This document shows positions 41,631 to 50,824 of a DNA stretch of 64,000 nucleotides, piece by piece (within the stretch, counting starts at the first letter, position 1; each line of letters begins with the position of its first letter). The position numbers and the translations under genes were made by a program. The notes beneath the pieces are model-generated. The model worked only from the letters and a program-made list of their open reading frames with translations. It ran no database searches and had not been told where the DNA came from. The DNA is from Chitinophagaceae bacterium (GTDB taxonomy: Bacteria; Bacteroidota; Bacteroidia; Cytophagales; Cytophagaceae), in the NCBI GenBank assembly GCA_028288365.1, contig JAQBNU010000093.1, forward strand, positions 1-64,000. Reading direction: 5' to 3'.

Positions 41631-43613
41631 TTGAGTTGTTTTTATAGGTATATACTGCTAGTGTTTTTTGCATTCGGGCTTATGAATGCACGGGCTTCCG
41701 ATGTTCTTATCCTGAACGACGACAGACAAGAATACATCATTGCCGGCAAAACGGTAGATGTGTTCAAGGACAGTACACAAAAAATGACTTTCGAGCAGAT
41801 TGTTCTGCAGTACCAAAAAATACCTTCTTCTTTTTCCATTAAAGGCGAGCAAGTCAGCGATCCACGTGCCGCTTACTGGATGCGTTTTAAAATAAAAGAT
41901 TTATCGTCGGGCAAATACAATTGGATCCTGGAACTTTACGACAACAGATTGGACGATGTGGTGTTGTACTTGCCAATGAAAGATGGTTCGTATAAAATCA
42001 TCGAAGCGGGTGACCGTCTAAAATTTAAAGACAAAGATTTTCAGCACATCAATTTTGTGTTTTCCCTTAATGGCATACCTTCCTTGGAAAATGTGGTATA
42101 CATGAGGCTGCATTCCAAACATGAAATTTACATTTATGGTTTAGTAAGAAGTGTAGAACGTTTTGTAGCGTATACCACGCATGAATATTTTTGGGTCGCC
42201 ATCTTCTACGGTGTTTTGCTGGCATTGGCCGTCTACAATTTGCTGATGTTGCTTTCTGTTCGTGACCGTGATAATTCTTATATCTATTATATTTTATATG
42301 TATTGAGCACGGCTTTCTATTCTTTGTCACGCGATGGCATGGGCTTTCAGTTCTTATGGCCCAACTGTCCGGTGGTGAATACCTTTGCCGAACCTTTGGG
42401 TTTATATTGTATCGCTATTACCTTGCTGTTGTATGCCAGAGAATTTTTAAATACAAAAAACAACAATCCATGGTTGGATAAACTGATCCGCGTGACGGTC
42501 GTGATGCGTACGTTGATTTTCATTGTGGGCCTGATGGTATCCAGTCAGTTTACCCGAAACATCTACATGGATTTCCCTTTGATGCTATTGGCCTACATTG
42601 CTGGATTTGTGAGTTATAGAGGTGGTTACAAAGCCTCGCGTTACTACATCATAGGCTTTACTTTTTTATTGGTGGGTTTTGGCATTATCGTGTTAAAAGC
42701 ACTGGGTGTTGCGCTGAATGATGTCATCGCTTTTTATTCTTTCAACATGGGAGTGGTGATACAGTTTGTTGTATTGTCTATCGCTTTAGGTGATCGCGTA
42801 CGATTTATCATCCGACAGAAGAATGAGGTGCAGGAAAAATTAATTGAACAATTAAAAACGCAGGAAGCGTTCAAAGACTTGATCAATTTGCAACTGGAAG
42901 CCAAGGTAAGAGAACGGACGTTGGAATTAGAAGAAAAAAATAGTCAGCTGGATTCCTTTGTTTACAAGGCTTCCCACGATATAAAAGGTCCGTTGCGCTC
43001 TCTGATGGGATTGACAAAAGTAGGCATGGTTGATTTTGAAAAAGTACCGGAAGCCTCTGTATATTTTCAACACATCATGAAGACGGCCACCAAGCTGGAT
43101 GTGATATTGGAAGATCTGCTCACGTTTACCAAACTTAAAACATCGCAACTGCAAAAAAATAAAATTGATGTAGAGTCTATGATGCGGGATATTCTGGATA
43201 CGTTTCATCACCTGAATGGATTTGATAATTTGAAGATTTCGATGGCTATAGAAGGTGACGATCAATTCGTCACCGATGAAAAAGTATTGTATTCTATTTT
43301 ACAAAATCTCACAGAGAATGCTATCAAATACCAGGATGAACGCAAAGAAATATCCTGGTTGAAAATTACGATTATATCTACCGCAAAAGAAACATCCATC
43401 GTGTTTGAAGATAATGGTGCAGGTATCAGCGAGAGTCATCTGGTGAAAATTTTTGATATGTTTTATAAGGTCAATGATAAATCCATTGGTTCTGGACTGG
43501 GATTGTATATCCTCAAACAAGCAGTACAGAAATTAAGTGGTACAGTAGATGTGCAGAGTATTCGGGGAGAAGGCTCCACCTTTACCATTAAACTCCCTAA
43601 TGAAGCTTTATAA
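41631..43613 (+). CDS. Sensor histidine kinase with 7TMR-DISM input module
   Basis: A 660-residue kinase: signal peptide, an extracytoplasmic 7TMR-DISMED2 beta-domain (residues about 30-180), seven membrane segments (about 185-390), coiled coil, then HisKA with His449 in YKASHDIKGPLRSLMG and a HATPase with NLTENAIKY, FEDNGAGIS and GSGLGLYILK. The frame begins with TTG at 41631, needed to include the hydrophobic signal; the first ATG (FGLMNARA) would remove it. No response regulator is adjacent, so the partner may be elsewhere. Ligand unknown, often a carbohydrate in this family. Confidence 0.9.
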   Translation: MSCFYRYILLVFFAFGLMNARASDVLILNDDRQEYIIAGKTVDVFKDSTQKMTFEQIVLQYQKIPSSFSIKGEQVSDPRAAYWMRFKIKDLSSGKYNWILELYDNRLDDVVLYLPMKDGSYKIIEAGDRLKFKDKDFQHINFVFSLNGIPSLENVVYMRLHSKHEIYIYGLVRSVERFVAYTTHEYFWVAIFYGVLLALAVYNLLMLLSVRDRDNSYIYYILYVLSTAFYSLSRDGMGFQFLWPNCPVVNTFAEPLGLYCIAITLLLYAREFLNTKNNNPWLDKLIRVTVVMRTLIFIVGLMVSSQFTRNIYMDFPLMLLAYIAGFVSYRGGYKASRYYIIGFTFLLVGFGIIVLKALGVALNDVIAFYSFNMGVVIQFVVLSIALGDRVRFIIRQKNEVQEKLIEQLKTQEAFKDLINLQLEAKVRERTLELEEKNSQLDSFVYKASHDIKGPLRSLMGLTKVGMVDFEKVPEASVYFQHIMKTATKLDVILEDLLTFTKLKTSQLQKNKIDVESMMRDILDTFHHLNGFDNLKISMAIEGDDQFVTDEKVLYSILQNLTENAIKYQDERKEISWLKITIISTAKETSIVFEDNGAGISESHLVKIFDMFYKVNDKSIGSGLGLYILKQAVQKLSGTVDVQSIRGEGSTFTIKLPNEAL

Positions 43614-43751
43614 ATACCTTCAATGGCTGACAGTGATTGATAGGTATATCCTTATTTTTCGTCTATAAATAAGACCTCTTCTTCTATTGTACTTTTAATC
43701 AAAGCGAGGAATGAGCATTTTTGTATATTACACTAATATATACCGCTAGGC

Positions 43752-44795
43752 ATGCTCAATACATCTAAGTACTGGAGAAAATCAGAAGTGCTGTTGCACC
43801 TTATTATATGGGCGATCTTCTTTTTGTTTCCTTTCTTGCTTTCTAACGGAGAACTGGAACCGATGAGTTTCAATTTTATTTTTGGAGTGGCGTTGCTTCC
43901 TTTGATGTTGTATGCGATTGTCTTTTACTTTAATTATTATTTTCTGATTGACCGTTGTTGGTTTCCCAGATACTTCGCTACGTTCACTGTCATGAATGCG
44001 TTGCTTTTCGTTGCAGGTATTTTAGTGATCGACTATTTCAGAGACCAGCTCATTGTAGATCGTCAGCCACATTATAGGCTCGCTTCTTTTTCCAATAAGG
44101 CCATCATGAATTACTCACGCATTTTAATTTCCTATGTGTTGACCATTGGTGCAAGTGTATCCATAAAGCTGACCAAAAACTGGCTGGCATTTGAGGGGAA
44201 GAAAAAGCAATTGGAAAACGAACAATTGAAATCTGAATTGAGTGGGTTGAAGTACCAGTTGCAACCGCACTTCTTTTTTAATACGCTCAATAATATTTAT
44301 TCACTGGTGGATGCTTCACCGGAACAATCAAAGGAGGCGCTGCATCAGTTGAGTAAGATGATGCGCTACTTATTGTATGAAACAGAAGGAGAAACGACTT
44401 CGCTTTCTAAAGAATTAAATTTTACCATCAGTTACATTGAATTGATGAAAATGAGAATTCCTAAACATGTCAAATTGAATTATCATTTCCCTACACACTA
44501 TAGAGATGTGGAAGTATTGCACTTGTTGTTTATTTCATTGGTGGAAAATGCCTTCAAACATGGTGTCAGTTCGCAGGAATCTTTTATCGATATACAATGT
44601 GAAGTATCTGATGCGCAGCTGACATTTCATGTAAAGAATTCCAATTATCCCAAGCATGAATCGGATCGTAGCGGTTCAGGAATTGGCATGGGGAATCTGA
44701 GGAAAAGAATTGAACTCCATTCTTTTTCCAATTATTCTTTCAAAACATTTGTTGACCAAGGCGTTTACCATGCCATCATAGAAGTGAAATTATGA
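43752..44795 (+). CDS. LytS-type sensor histidine kinase
   Basis: A 347-residue kinase of the His_kinase/LytS family: four membrane segments in the first 140 residues, a coiled coil, then LKYQLQPHFFFNTLNNIYSL with phospho-acceptor His173 and an ATPase region with VENAFKHGV and GIGMGNLRKRIEL. There is no extracytoplasmic domain, so the signal is likely sensed within the membrane. The stop overlaps the ATG of the LytTR regulator by four bases, so they form a two-component pair. Confidence 0.95.
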   Translation: MLNTSKYWRKSEVLLHLIIWAIFFLFPFLLSNGELEPMSFNFIFGVALLPLMLYAIVFYFNYYFLIDRCWFPRYFATFTVMNALLFVAGILVIDYFRDQLIVDRQPHYRLASFSNKAIMNYSRILISYVLTIGASVSIKLTKNWLAFEGKKKQLENEQLKSELSGLKYQLQPHFFFNTLNNIYSLVDASPEQSKEALHQLSKMMRYLLYETEGETTSLSKELNFTISYIELMKMRIPKHVKLNYHFPTHYRDVEVLHLLFISLVENAFKHGVSSQESFIDIQCEVSDAQLTFHVKNSNYPKHESDRSGSGIGMGNLRKRIELHSFSNYSFKTFVDQGVYHAIIEVKL

Positions 44796-45508
44796 AAAAG
44801 ATAAAATGCCTGATCGTCGATGATGAACCACTTGCGCTGGACCTGATAGAGCGCTATGTGAGGCAAACACCTTTTCTGGAATTGAAGGGTCGGTGCCATA
44901 GTCCAATCGAAGCAATGACTATCATGGAAACAGAGACAGTCGATTTGCTTTTCCTGGATATACAAATGCTGGACATGACGGGTATAGAATTTTCAAGGAC
45001 CCTGAAAAATGGTCCTAAAATTATTTTTACCACGGCCTTTGAAAAATATGCACTGGAAGGATTTAGAGTAGATGCATTGGATTACCTATTGAAACCATTT
45101 AGTTACGAAGAGTTTTTGAAGTCGGCCAACAAAGCCAAAGAATGGTTTGACAGAGGAGGCTTATCTAAGGGAGAAGAACCCAAGGCTTCTTATATTTTTG
45201 TAAAGTCTGAATACAAACTGATTCGGGTAGACTTGTCAGACATCATGTATATAGAGGGATTGAAAGATTATGTCAAAATATATTTAGAGGAAAAGAATGC
45301 TCCGATACTTTCTTTGATGAGTATGAAAGCCATTGAAGAACAATTGCCGCCTCTTGATTTCATGCGTATTCATCGTTCGTACATTATCAATCTGAATAAA
45401 ATAGAATCTGTAGAAAGAGGAAAGGTGAAGATCAAAGACGTATACATGCCTATTGCAGATAACTATAAACAGCGCTTTCAGGAATTCGTCACTAAAAGTA
45501 GTTTTTGA
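44792..45508 (+). CDS. LytTR-family response regulator
   Basis: A 238-residue regulator with a receiver domain (VDDEPLALDLIERYVRQ; acceptor Asp56 in LLFLDIQML; Thr-Ala in FTTAFEKYALEGF) and a C-terminal LytTR DNA-binding domain (about 135-238; IMYIEGLKDYVKIYL, FMRIHRSYIINLNKIESV). It is the partner of the LytS kinase immediately upstream. The next gene, an outer-membrane protein, starts inside its stop codon (TGATG), so it may be directly controlled or simply co-expressed. Confidence 0.95.
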   Translation: MKKIKCLIVDDEPLALDLIERYVRQTPFLELKGRCHSPIEAMTIMETETVDLLFLDIQMLDMTGIEFSRTLKNGPKIIFTTAFEKYALEGFRVDALDYLLKPFSYEEFLKSANKAKEWFDRGGLSKGEEPKASYIFVKSEYKLIRVDLSDIMYIEGLKDYVKIYLEEKNAPILSLMSMKAIEEQLPPLDFMRIHRSYIINLNKIESVERGKVKIKDVYMPIADNYKQRFQEFVTKSSF

Positions 45509-48381
45509 TGTCGGCTGATTGTCAGACGATATGTTTTTTTCTTTTAAAAATTCCTTTTCGATACATAGGAATACTGCTTCTTCTCTGTGGTCATTTAGTC
45601 TACGCTCAACAACCAGTGGTGTCCGGATACCTGAAAGATAAAACAGATGGATATCCTTTGGTAGATGCTACGGTAGTGTTGTTGAATCTTCCGGACTCCT
45701 CGTTGGCTGTGCAACCTGCAACGACTGACCTGAACGGTAAATTTACTTTTTCTTATGTACCCAAAGGAAATAAAGTATTGAAGATACTGTATGTAGGCTA
45801 CAAAGGTTATATCTCCGCCTTAACGTTTACGGGAGATCCCATAGACTTTGGAATCATCGGCATGACGTCCAACACAGCGGAAGATCAGGTGATCGTAACG
45901 GTCATACGAGCAGTAACACAAAATGGAGATACCACACAATTCAGTGCCGATGCTTTCAAGGTGAATCCCGATGCGACAGCCGAAGACCTCATCAGCAAAC
46001 TACCAGGTGTCACTTCGCAGAATGGAACGGTGCAAGCACAGGGAGAAACGGTAGGAAAAGTATTGGTAGATGGCAAACCTTTTTTTGGTGATGATCCTGC
46101 GACTGTATTAAAAAATTTACCGGCAGAAGTGATTGATAAAATACAGGTGTTTGATCAACTCAGCGACCAGTCACAGTTCACCGGTTTCGACGATGGTAAC
46201 CGAACCAAAACCATCAACATTGTCACGAAGCCAGACAAGCGCGATGGGAATTTTGGAAAAGTATATGCCGGGTATGGATACAATGATGTGTACAGAGCAG
46301 GAGGGAACCTTAATTTTTTTAAGGGCAATCGGCGTATCAGTATCCTGGGTCAAAGCAATAATATCAACGAGCAAAATTTTTCGGCAGATGATTTATTGGG
46401 AGTAAGCAGTTCTTCTTCTTCCAACAGCAGAGGTAGCGGTAGCGGAGGAAGTGCTAGTGGCGGCAATACCGGCGGGACATTGGGAAGACCTGGTGGCTCG
46501 AACGATAATTTTTTAGTCAATACTCAGGGAGGAGTTTCTAAAACGAATGCCGTTGGACTCAACTATTCTGATAAGTGGGGAAAGAAATGGGATGTTTCCA
46601 GCAGCTACTTTTTTAACCGCAGCAATAATGTCGCAGAACAAAGTATTTATAGAAGGTATGTATTGACAACGGAATCGGCGCAAACATACAACGAACATAC
46701 CATTACCAATACCATCAATACCAATCACCGTTTCAATGCACGACTGGAGTATAAAATAGATTCGATGAATTCTTTTTTAATTACGCCTAAGTTTGCGTAT
46801 CAGCAAAATAACAGTGATCGTTCGTTGTTTGGCTTTACGGACCGTGGGAACTCAGAAGTGAACAGTACGATGAATGGTTCAGGTTCCAATCAATATGCCA
46901 TCAATACATCCAATGTGATTTTGTTTCGCCACAAGTTCAATAAAAAAGGAAGAACATTTTCCATCAACCTCAATACAGGATACAATAAGACTTCGGGTAA
47001 AAATAATTTCCTGGCTCAAAACAATTATTTTACCAATACCGCTTTATCGGATACGCTGGATCAGCACTCGAATGTGCTGAAGAATGGATACAGTATAGAT
47101 TCCAAGGTGTCTTATACGGAACCACTGAGTGAAAATAGCATCCTGGAATTTATGTATGACCTTGATTATACGAAGAGCGCCAGTGATAAACGGACGTATA
47201 ATTTTGTGCCTGCAGCAAATGATTATGCACAACAGGATACATCGCTTTCCAATGTGTTCAAAAGTATTTATGTGACACATCAGGGAGGACTCGGTTACCG
47301 CTATCAAACCAAGAAGTATCAATTTGGTGCGAACATGACGTATCAATATGCAGAACTAGACAATGTACAACAGTTTCCCCGAGACAATACGCTGACCAGA
47401 ACGTTTAGTAATGTATTACCTTCCGCGCGTGCGCGCATTAATTTTAGCAAGACAAAAAATATGCGGATCGATTACCGCACGCAAACCACAGCACCCAGTG
47501 TGGATCAATTGCAGAATGTCATCAACAACAGCAATCCCTTGCAGCTTAGTACGGGTAATCCTGGATTGAAACAACAGTATCAACATACGTTAACGATGCG
47601 TTATTCAGCCACCAATTCTGAAAAAGCGTCTAACTTTTTTGTCTTGTTAAGTGGTGCATATACGGAAGCCTATGTTGCCAATAGCACGTACATTGCCAAC
47701 ACAGATACAACGATCGATGGTGTGGCTCTGACGAGAGGCGCTCAATTGAGTACCAAGCAAAATGTAGATGGATATATTTCTGCCAGGTCCTTTGCTTCCT
47801 ACGGAAGACCGATGGCATGGATCAAATCGAATGTCAATGTGAATGTTTCGGCTACCTTTACCCGAACTCCCGGTTTGATTAATGGCAACGTGAACAATGC
47901 TAATTCACCATCCTTTGGTGGCGGTCTGGTGTTAAGCAGTAACATCAGTCAGGCGATTGATTTTACTTTGTCTACAAATTCCAGTTACAACTTTGTAAAG
48001 AATACACTGAATACCAAATCAGATGCAGAATACTTCAGTCAGAATTCAAAAGCAAAATTGAACATCATACTACTCAAACACCTTGTGTTGAATACAGATA
48101 TCACGCATCAATACAACGCTGGTCTGTCGGCTGGTTTCAATCAAAACTACTTGCTATGGAATGCAGCACTGGGCTATAAGTTTTTAAAAAATAATGTTGG
48201 TGAATTTCGCCTCACGATTTTTGACATACTCAATCAAAATAAAAGTGTGAGCAGAACTTTTACAGATATTTACAACCAGGATACACGTATCAACGTGTTG
48301 ACGCAGTATTACATGCTGACGTTTACCTATAACTTCAGAAACTATAAAAAGAAACCTGATAAAGTGGACAGTAGTCAGTGA
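45508..48381 (+). CDS. TonB-dependent-receptor-like outer membrane beta-barrel protein
   Basis: A 957-residue outer membrane protein from the ATG at 45508. Signal peptide (FRYIGILLLLCGHLVYAQ), then a carboxypeptidase-regulatory-like domain (VSGYLKDKTDGYPLVDATVV to VGYKGY, about 37-105), a plug-like domain (DATAEDLISKLPGVTSQNGT, IDKIQVFDQLSDQS) and a beta barrel (about 240-950). A Ser/Gly-rich low-complexity loop lies near residues 297-330. It belongs to the outer-membrane-beta-barrel family common in Bacteroidota. It is translationally coupled to the LytTR regulator. Confidence 0.92.
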   Translation: MSADCQTICFFLLKIPFRYIGILLLLCGHLVYAQQPVVSGYLKDKTDGYPLVDATVVLLNLPDSSLAVQPATTDLNGKFTFSYVPKGNKVLKILYVGYKGYISALTFTGDPIDFGIIGMTSNTAEDQVIVTVIRAVTQNGDTTQFSADAFKVNPDATAEDLISKLPGVTSQNGTVQAQGETVGKVLVDGKPFFGDDPATVLKNLPAEVIDKIQVFDQLSDQSQFTGFDDGNRTKTINIVTKPDKRDGNFGKVYAGYGYNDVYRAGGNLNFFKGNRRISILGQSNNINEQNFSADDLLGVSSSSSSNSRGSGSGGSASGGNTGGTLGRPGGSNDNFLVNTQGGVSKTNAVGLNYSDKWGKKWDVSSSYFFNRSNNVAEQSIYRRYVLTTESAQTYNEHTITNTINTNHRFNARLEYKIDSMNSFLITPKFAYQQNNSDRSLFGFTDRGNSEVNSTMNGSGSNQYAINTSNVILFRHKFNKKGRTFSINLNTGYNKTSGKNNFLAQNNYFTNTALSDTLDQHSNVLKNGYSIDSKVSYTEPLSENSILEFMYDLDYTKSASDKRTYNFVPAANDYAQQDTSLSNVFKSIYVTHQGGLGYRYQTKKYQFGANMTYQYAELDNVQQFPRDNTLTRTFSNVLPSARARINFSKTKNMRIDYRTQTTAPSVDQLQNVINNSNPLQLSTGNPGLKQQYQHTLTMRYSATNSEKASNFFVLLSGAYTEAYVANSTYIANTDTTIDGVALTRGAQLSTKQNVDGYISARSFASYGRPMAWIKSNVNVNVSATFTRTPGLINGNVNNANSPSFGGGLVLSSNISQAIDFTLSTNSSYNFVKNTLNTKSDAEYFSQNSKAKLNIILLKHLVLNTDITHQYNAGLSAGFNQNYLLWNAALGYKFLKNNVGEFRLTIFDILNQNKSVSRTFTDIYNQDTRINVLTQYYMLTFTYNFRNYKKKPDKVDSSQ

Positions 48382-48470
48382 TCAAAAAAGGGACGAGCAA
48401 GGAGGTACAAGGGACGATAATATAAACGATTTATTTTCGTTCTTGCTCGCTCCTCATACCTTATAATTAT
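48372..48470. repeat. Family D word and family E inverted repeat after the barrel gene
   Basis: The barrel gene ends in AGTCAGTGATCAAA, a family D word overlapping its stop codon. Then GGGACGAGCAAGGAGGTACA and AGGGACGATA are followed by TCGTTCTTGCTCGCTCCTC, an imperfect inverted repeat of the same words. This motif recurs at 50629-50655 and 50713-50820. Confidence 0.7.
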
Positions 48471-50617
48471 TTTCTCTTGATCATCTTCTTAAAATACTTC
48501 CCAATCGTATCAATACGTTTCAGGTTCTCTTCAATGAGATCGTCTATAGAACCGTCCATGCGCTTGCGTTCCAATTCTGTTTCGTTGTATTGTTTGGGAT
48601 AAAGAATCAACACATTGTTTGGTCTGAAGTACTGTACGAGCTGTTTGAAAAGTTTATCCATCGTCTTGTTGTAAGACAGCGTGTTTTTTCTGGCAGTGAT
48701 CACGACTAATAAATCATCGGAAGCCAGGCTTTTTGAAATGATGAGGAAGTCACTCCAGCTCTCCATCAATTCATAGGATACAGGGAGGTTGTGTCCACTG
48801 TTCTCCAATACTTTTTTTACTCTGGTACAAGAAACCTTATTGGTGTAAAAAATCATGGTAGCATTCAATTCCTTACTCAATACCTGCAAACGTTGCAGGT
48901 ATTTAATAAACCCGATTTCGTATTCTGATTTTGGAGGAATGGCTACAATTATTTTTTTAATCGTGTTGATCGGTTGAGCGGCTTTGTATACAAAAATAGT
49001 ATCATCTGTTTTCGCTGCCACCTGGTCGATGATGTCATTGAATTTAGCGCTGGTAAAACCTTTCGTCGGATTGACACTGAGAAAAATATCAGAGATGTTA
49101 TTTTCTTTTACCGAATGGATGATGCCATTTGGGATATTGGCATCATAACGCGAGATCGCCGTCATCTCCAGGTTGATAGCTGCGGCTGCTTTTTGTGTGA
49201 GCTCCAATAATTTCAAACCCGTTTTTTCATTGTCTTCTTCTTCTGTACGGATGTTGAGTACGAAAAATTCACTGGGATTTTTTTTTGTATTCAGTAAAGC
49301 GGAGAAAGCCACCACACCTTGTATCGTGTCTTCATCCGCTACAGGAATAAGGAAGCGGTTGATAATTTTATGTTCATCTGTTTTAGGCTCTTCTTCTTTT
49401 TCCGCATCGGCAATTTTTCGTGCTGCTCGTGTTACCACAAAAGAACTGACGGTGCAGGTAATGAGGATCATGACAATGCTTCCGTTCAATACATTTTCAT
49501 TGAGCAAACGTATGGGTTCACCGCTAGCAGTCGTACCGATGATGATGTTGTACCCTACCAACACTGCAGCCAGCGTAGCCGCTGCGTGGGCCGAACTCAA
49601 ACCAAACATCATGTAAAATTCATCTTTCGTAAAACGAAAAGACATCTTTGCCAGATAGGTGGCAATGAATTTTGATAAAATGGCAACGACGGACATGATA
49701 CCAGCAATAAGGAGTGCTTCTTTGCCGGCAGTGAAAATTTTAAAATCAACCAGCATGCCTACACCGATCAGAAAGAATGGAATGAACAGGGCATTGCCTA
49801 CAAATTCAATTCTGTTCATTAATGCCGATGTGTGTGGAATCAATTTGTTTAAGGCCAGTCCTGCAAGGAAAGCACCGATGATGGGCTCTACACCGGCAAG
49901 TTCAGCCAGGAAACCGGAGAAGAATACCACACCCAATACAAAAATATATTCAGACACAGAATCTTGTTGTTGTCTGAAAAACCAACGTGCTCCAATGGGA
50001 ATGAGAACCAATATAATAAAGGCAAAGATGCTGAGTGAAACACCGAGTGTAATCCAAAATTCCTGACCGACTCCTTCTTTTACAATACCTACTACAATTG
50101 CCAATACCAATAAAGTCAATGTATCCGTAATCATGGTACCGCCCACTGCAATGTTCACGGCTCTGTTTTTGATCACACCAAATTTACTGACGATGGGATA
50201 AGCGATGAGCGTATGCGACGCAAACATACTGGCGAGTAAAACGGAAGAGAGTATGGAATAATCCAATACATAATAACTCACCAGTGTACCGAGTGTCATT
50301 GGAATAGAAAAGGTAAACAATCCAAAAAGGATGCTTTTATATTTGTTCTTTTTGAAGTCAGCCATGTCGATCTCTAATCCGGCGAGAAACATGATGTAGA
50401 GCAAACCTACTGTTCCAAACAATTGTATGCTGGAATCTCGTAGCATCAATTTGACACCGTGCGGTCCAATGATGGCACCGGCCAGGATCAATCCGATGAT
50501 GTGAGGAATTCTTAGTCTGCTCAGTATAATAGGTGCAAACAAAATGATGAAAAGGACCAATGAAAAAATCAGTACAGGATTTTCAAGAGGAAAAGTAAAA
50601 TGTAATTTATCACTCAT
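48467..50617 (-). CDS. Cation/proton antiporter, CPA2 (KefB-like) family
   Basis: A 716-residue membrane protein. Residues 1-about 410 form a Na+/H+ exchanger domain of 12 or so membrane helices (GLILAGAIIGPHGVKLML, FLAGLEIDMADFKKNK, AELAGVEPIIGAFLAGLALN), the pattern of KefB/CPA2 antiporters. The remainder (about 420-716) is cytoplasmic and looks like one or two universal-stress-protein (UspA)-like domains (RFLIPVADEDTIQGVVAFSA; KKIIVAIPPKSEYEIGFIKY). Probably exchanges K+ or Na+ for H+. No TrkA-N domain is seen. Confidence 0.92.
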   Translation of the reverse strand: MSDKLHFTFPLENPVLIFSLVLFIILFAPIILSRLRIPHIIGLILAGAIIGPHGVKLMLRDSSIQLFGTVGLLYIMFLAGLEIDMADFKKNKYKSILFGLFTFSIPMTLGTLVSYYVLDYSILSSVLLASMFASHTLIAYPIVSKFGVIKNRAVNIAVGGTMITDTLTLLVLAIVVGIVKEGVGQEFWITLGVSLSIFAFIILVLIPIGARWFFRQQQDSVSEYIFVLGVVFFSGFLAELAGVEPIIGAFLAGLALNKLIPHTSALMNRIEFVGNALFIPFFLIGVGMLVDFKIFTAGKEALLIAGIMSVVAILSKFIATYLAKMSFRFTKDEFYMMFGLSSAHAAATLAAVLVGYNIIIGTTASGEPIRLLNENVLNGSIVMILITCTVSSFVVTRAARKIADAEKEEEPKTDEHKIINRFLIPVADEDTIQGVVAFSALLNTKKNPSEFFVLNIRTEEEDNEKTGLKLLELTQKAAAAINLEMTAISRYDANIPNGIIHSVKENNISDIFLSVNPTKGFTSAKFNDIIDQVAAKTDDTIFVYKAAQPINTIKKIIVAIPPKSEYEIGFIKYLQRLQVLSKELNATMIFYTNKVSCTRVKKVLENSGHNLPVSYELMESWSDFLIISKSLASDDLLVVITARKNTLSYNKTMDKLFKQLVQYFRPNNVLILYPKQYNETELERKRMDGSIDDLIEENLKRIDTIGKYFKKMIKRK

Positions 50618-50628
50618 GATAGGAGGGA

Positions 50629-50655
50629 CGAGTTAAAAGGTACGAGGCACGGAAT
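50629..50655. repeat. Repeat family E, short copy
   Basis: AGGAGGGACGAGTTAAAAGG then TACGAGGCACGG, a diverged copy of the word found at 48390 and 50713, directly upstream of the antiporter start codon. Confidence 0.6.
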
Positions 50656-50712
50656 AAAGCCTAGACTCAAGTTAACCTTTCCGGTGATAGCATGCAACAA
50701 AAATGAGGATAG

Positions 50713-50820
50713 AAGGAACGAGCTAGGAAGTACGAGGGACGATAGATGGATAAGAAGAGGGACGAGCGAGGAAGAACGAAATCTATCGTTCTTCCTCGCT
50801 CGTCCCTCTTAACTCGTTCC
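50713..50820. repeat. Repeat family E with a perfect 25-bp hairpin
   Basis: AAGGAACGAGCTAGGAAGTA and CGAGGGACGA are followed by a perfect hairpin: 50755-50779 pairs with 50786-50810 (25 of 25 positions) around AATCTA. The hairpin arms contain the same GGGACGAGCGAGGAAGAACG word. It lies between the antiporter start and the end of the beta-helix gene, both on the minus strand, and may terminate the latter's transcription region from the other side. Confidence 0.85.
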
Positions 50821-50824
50821 TGCT

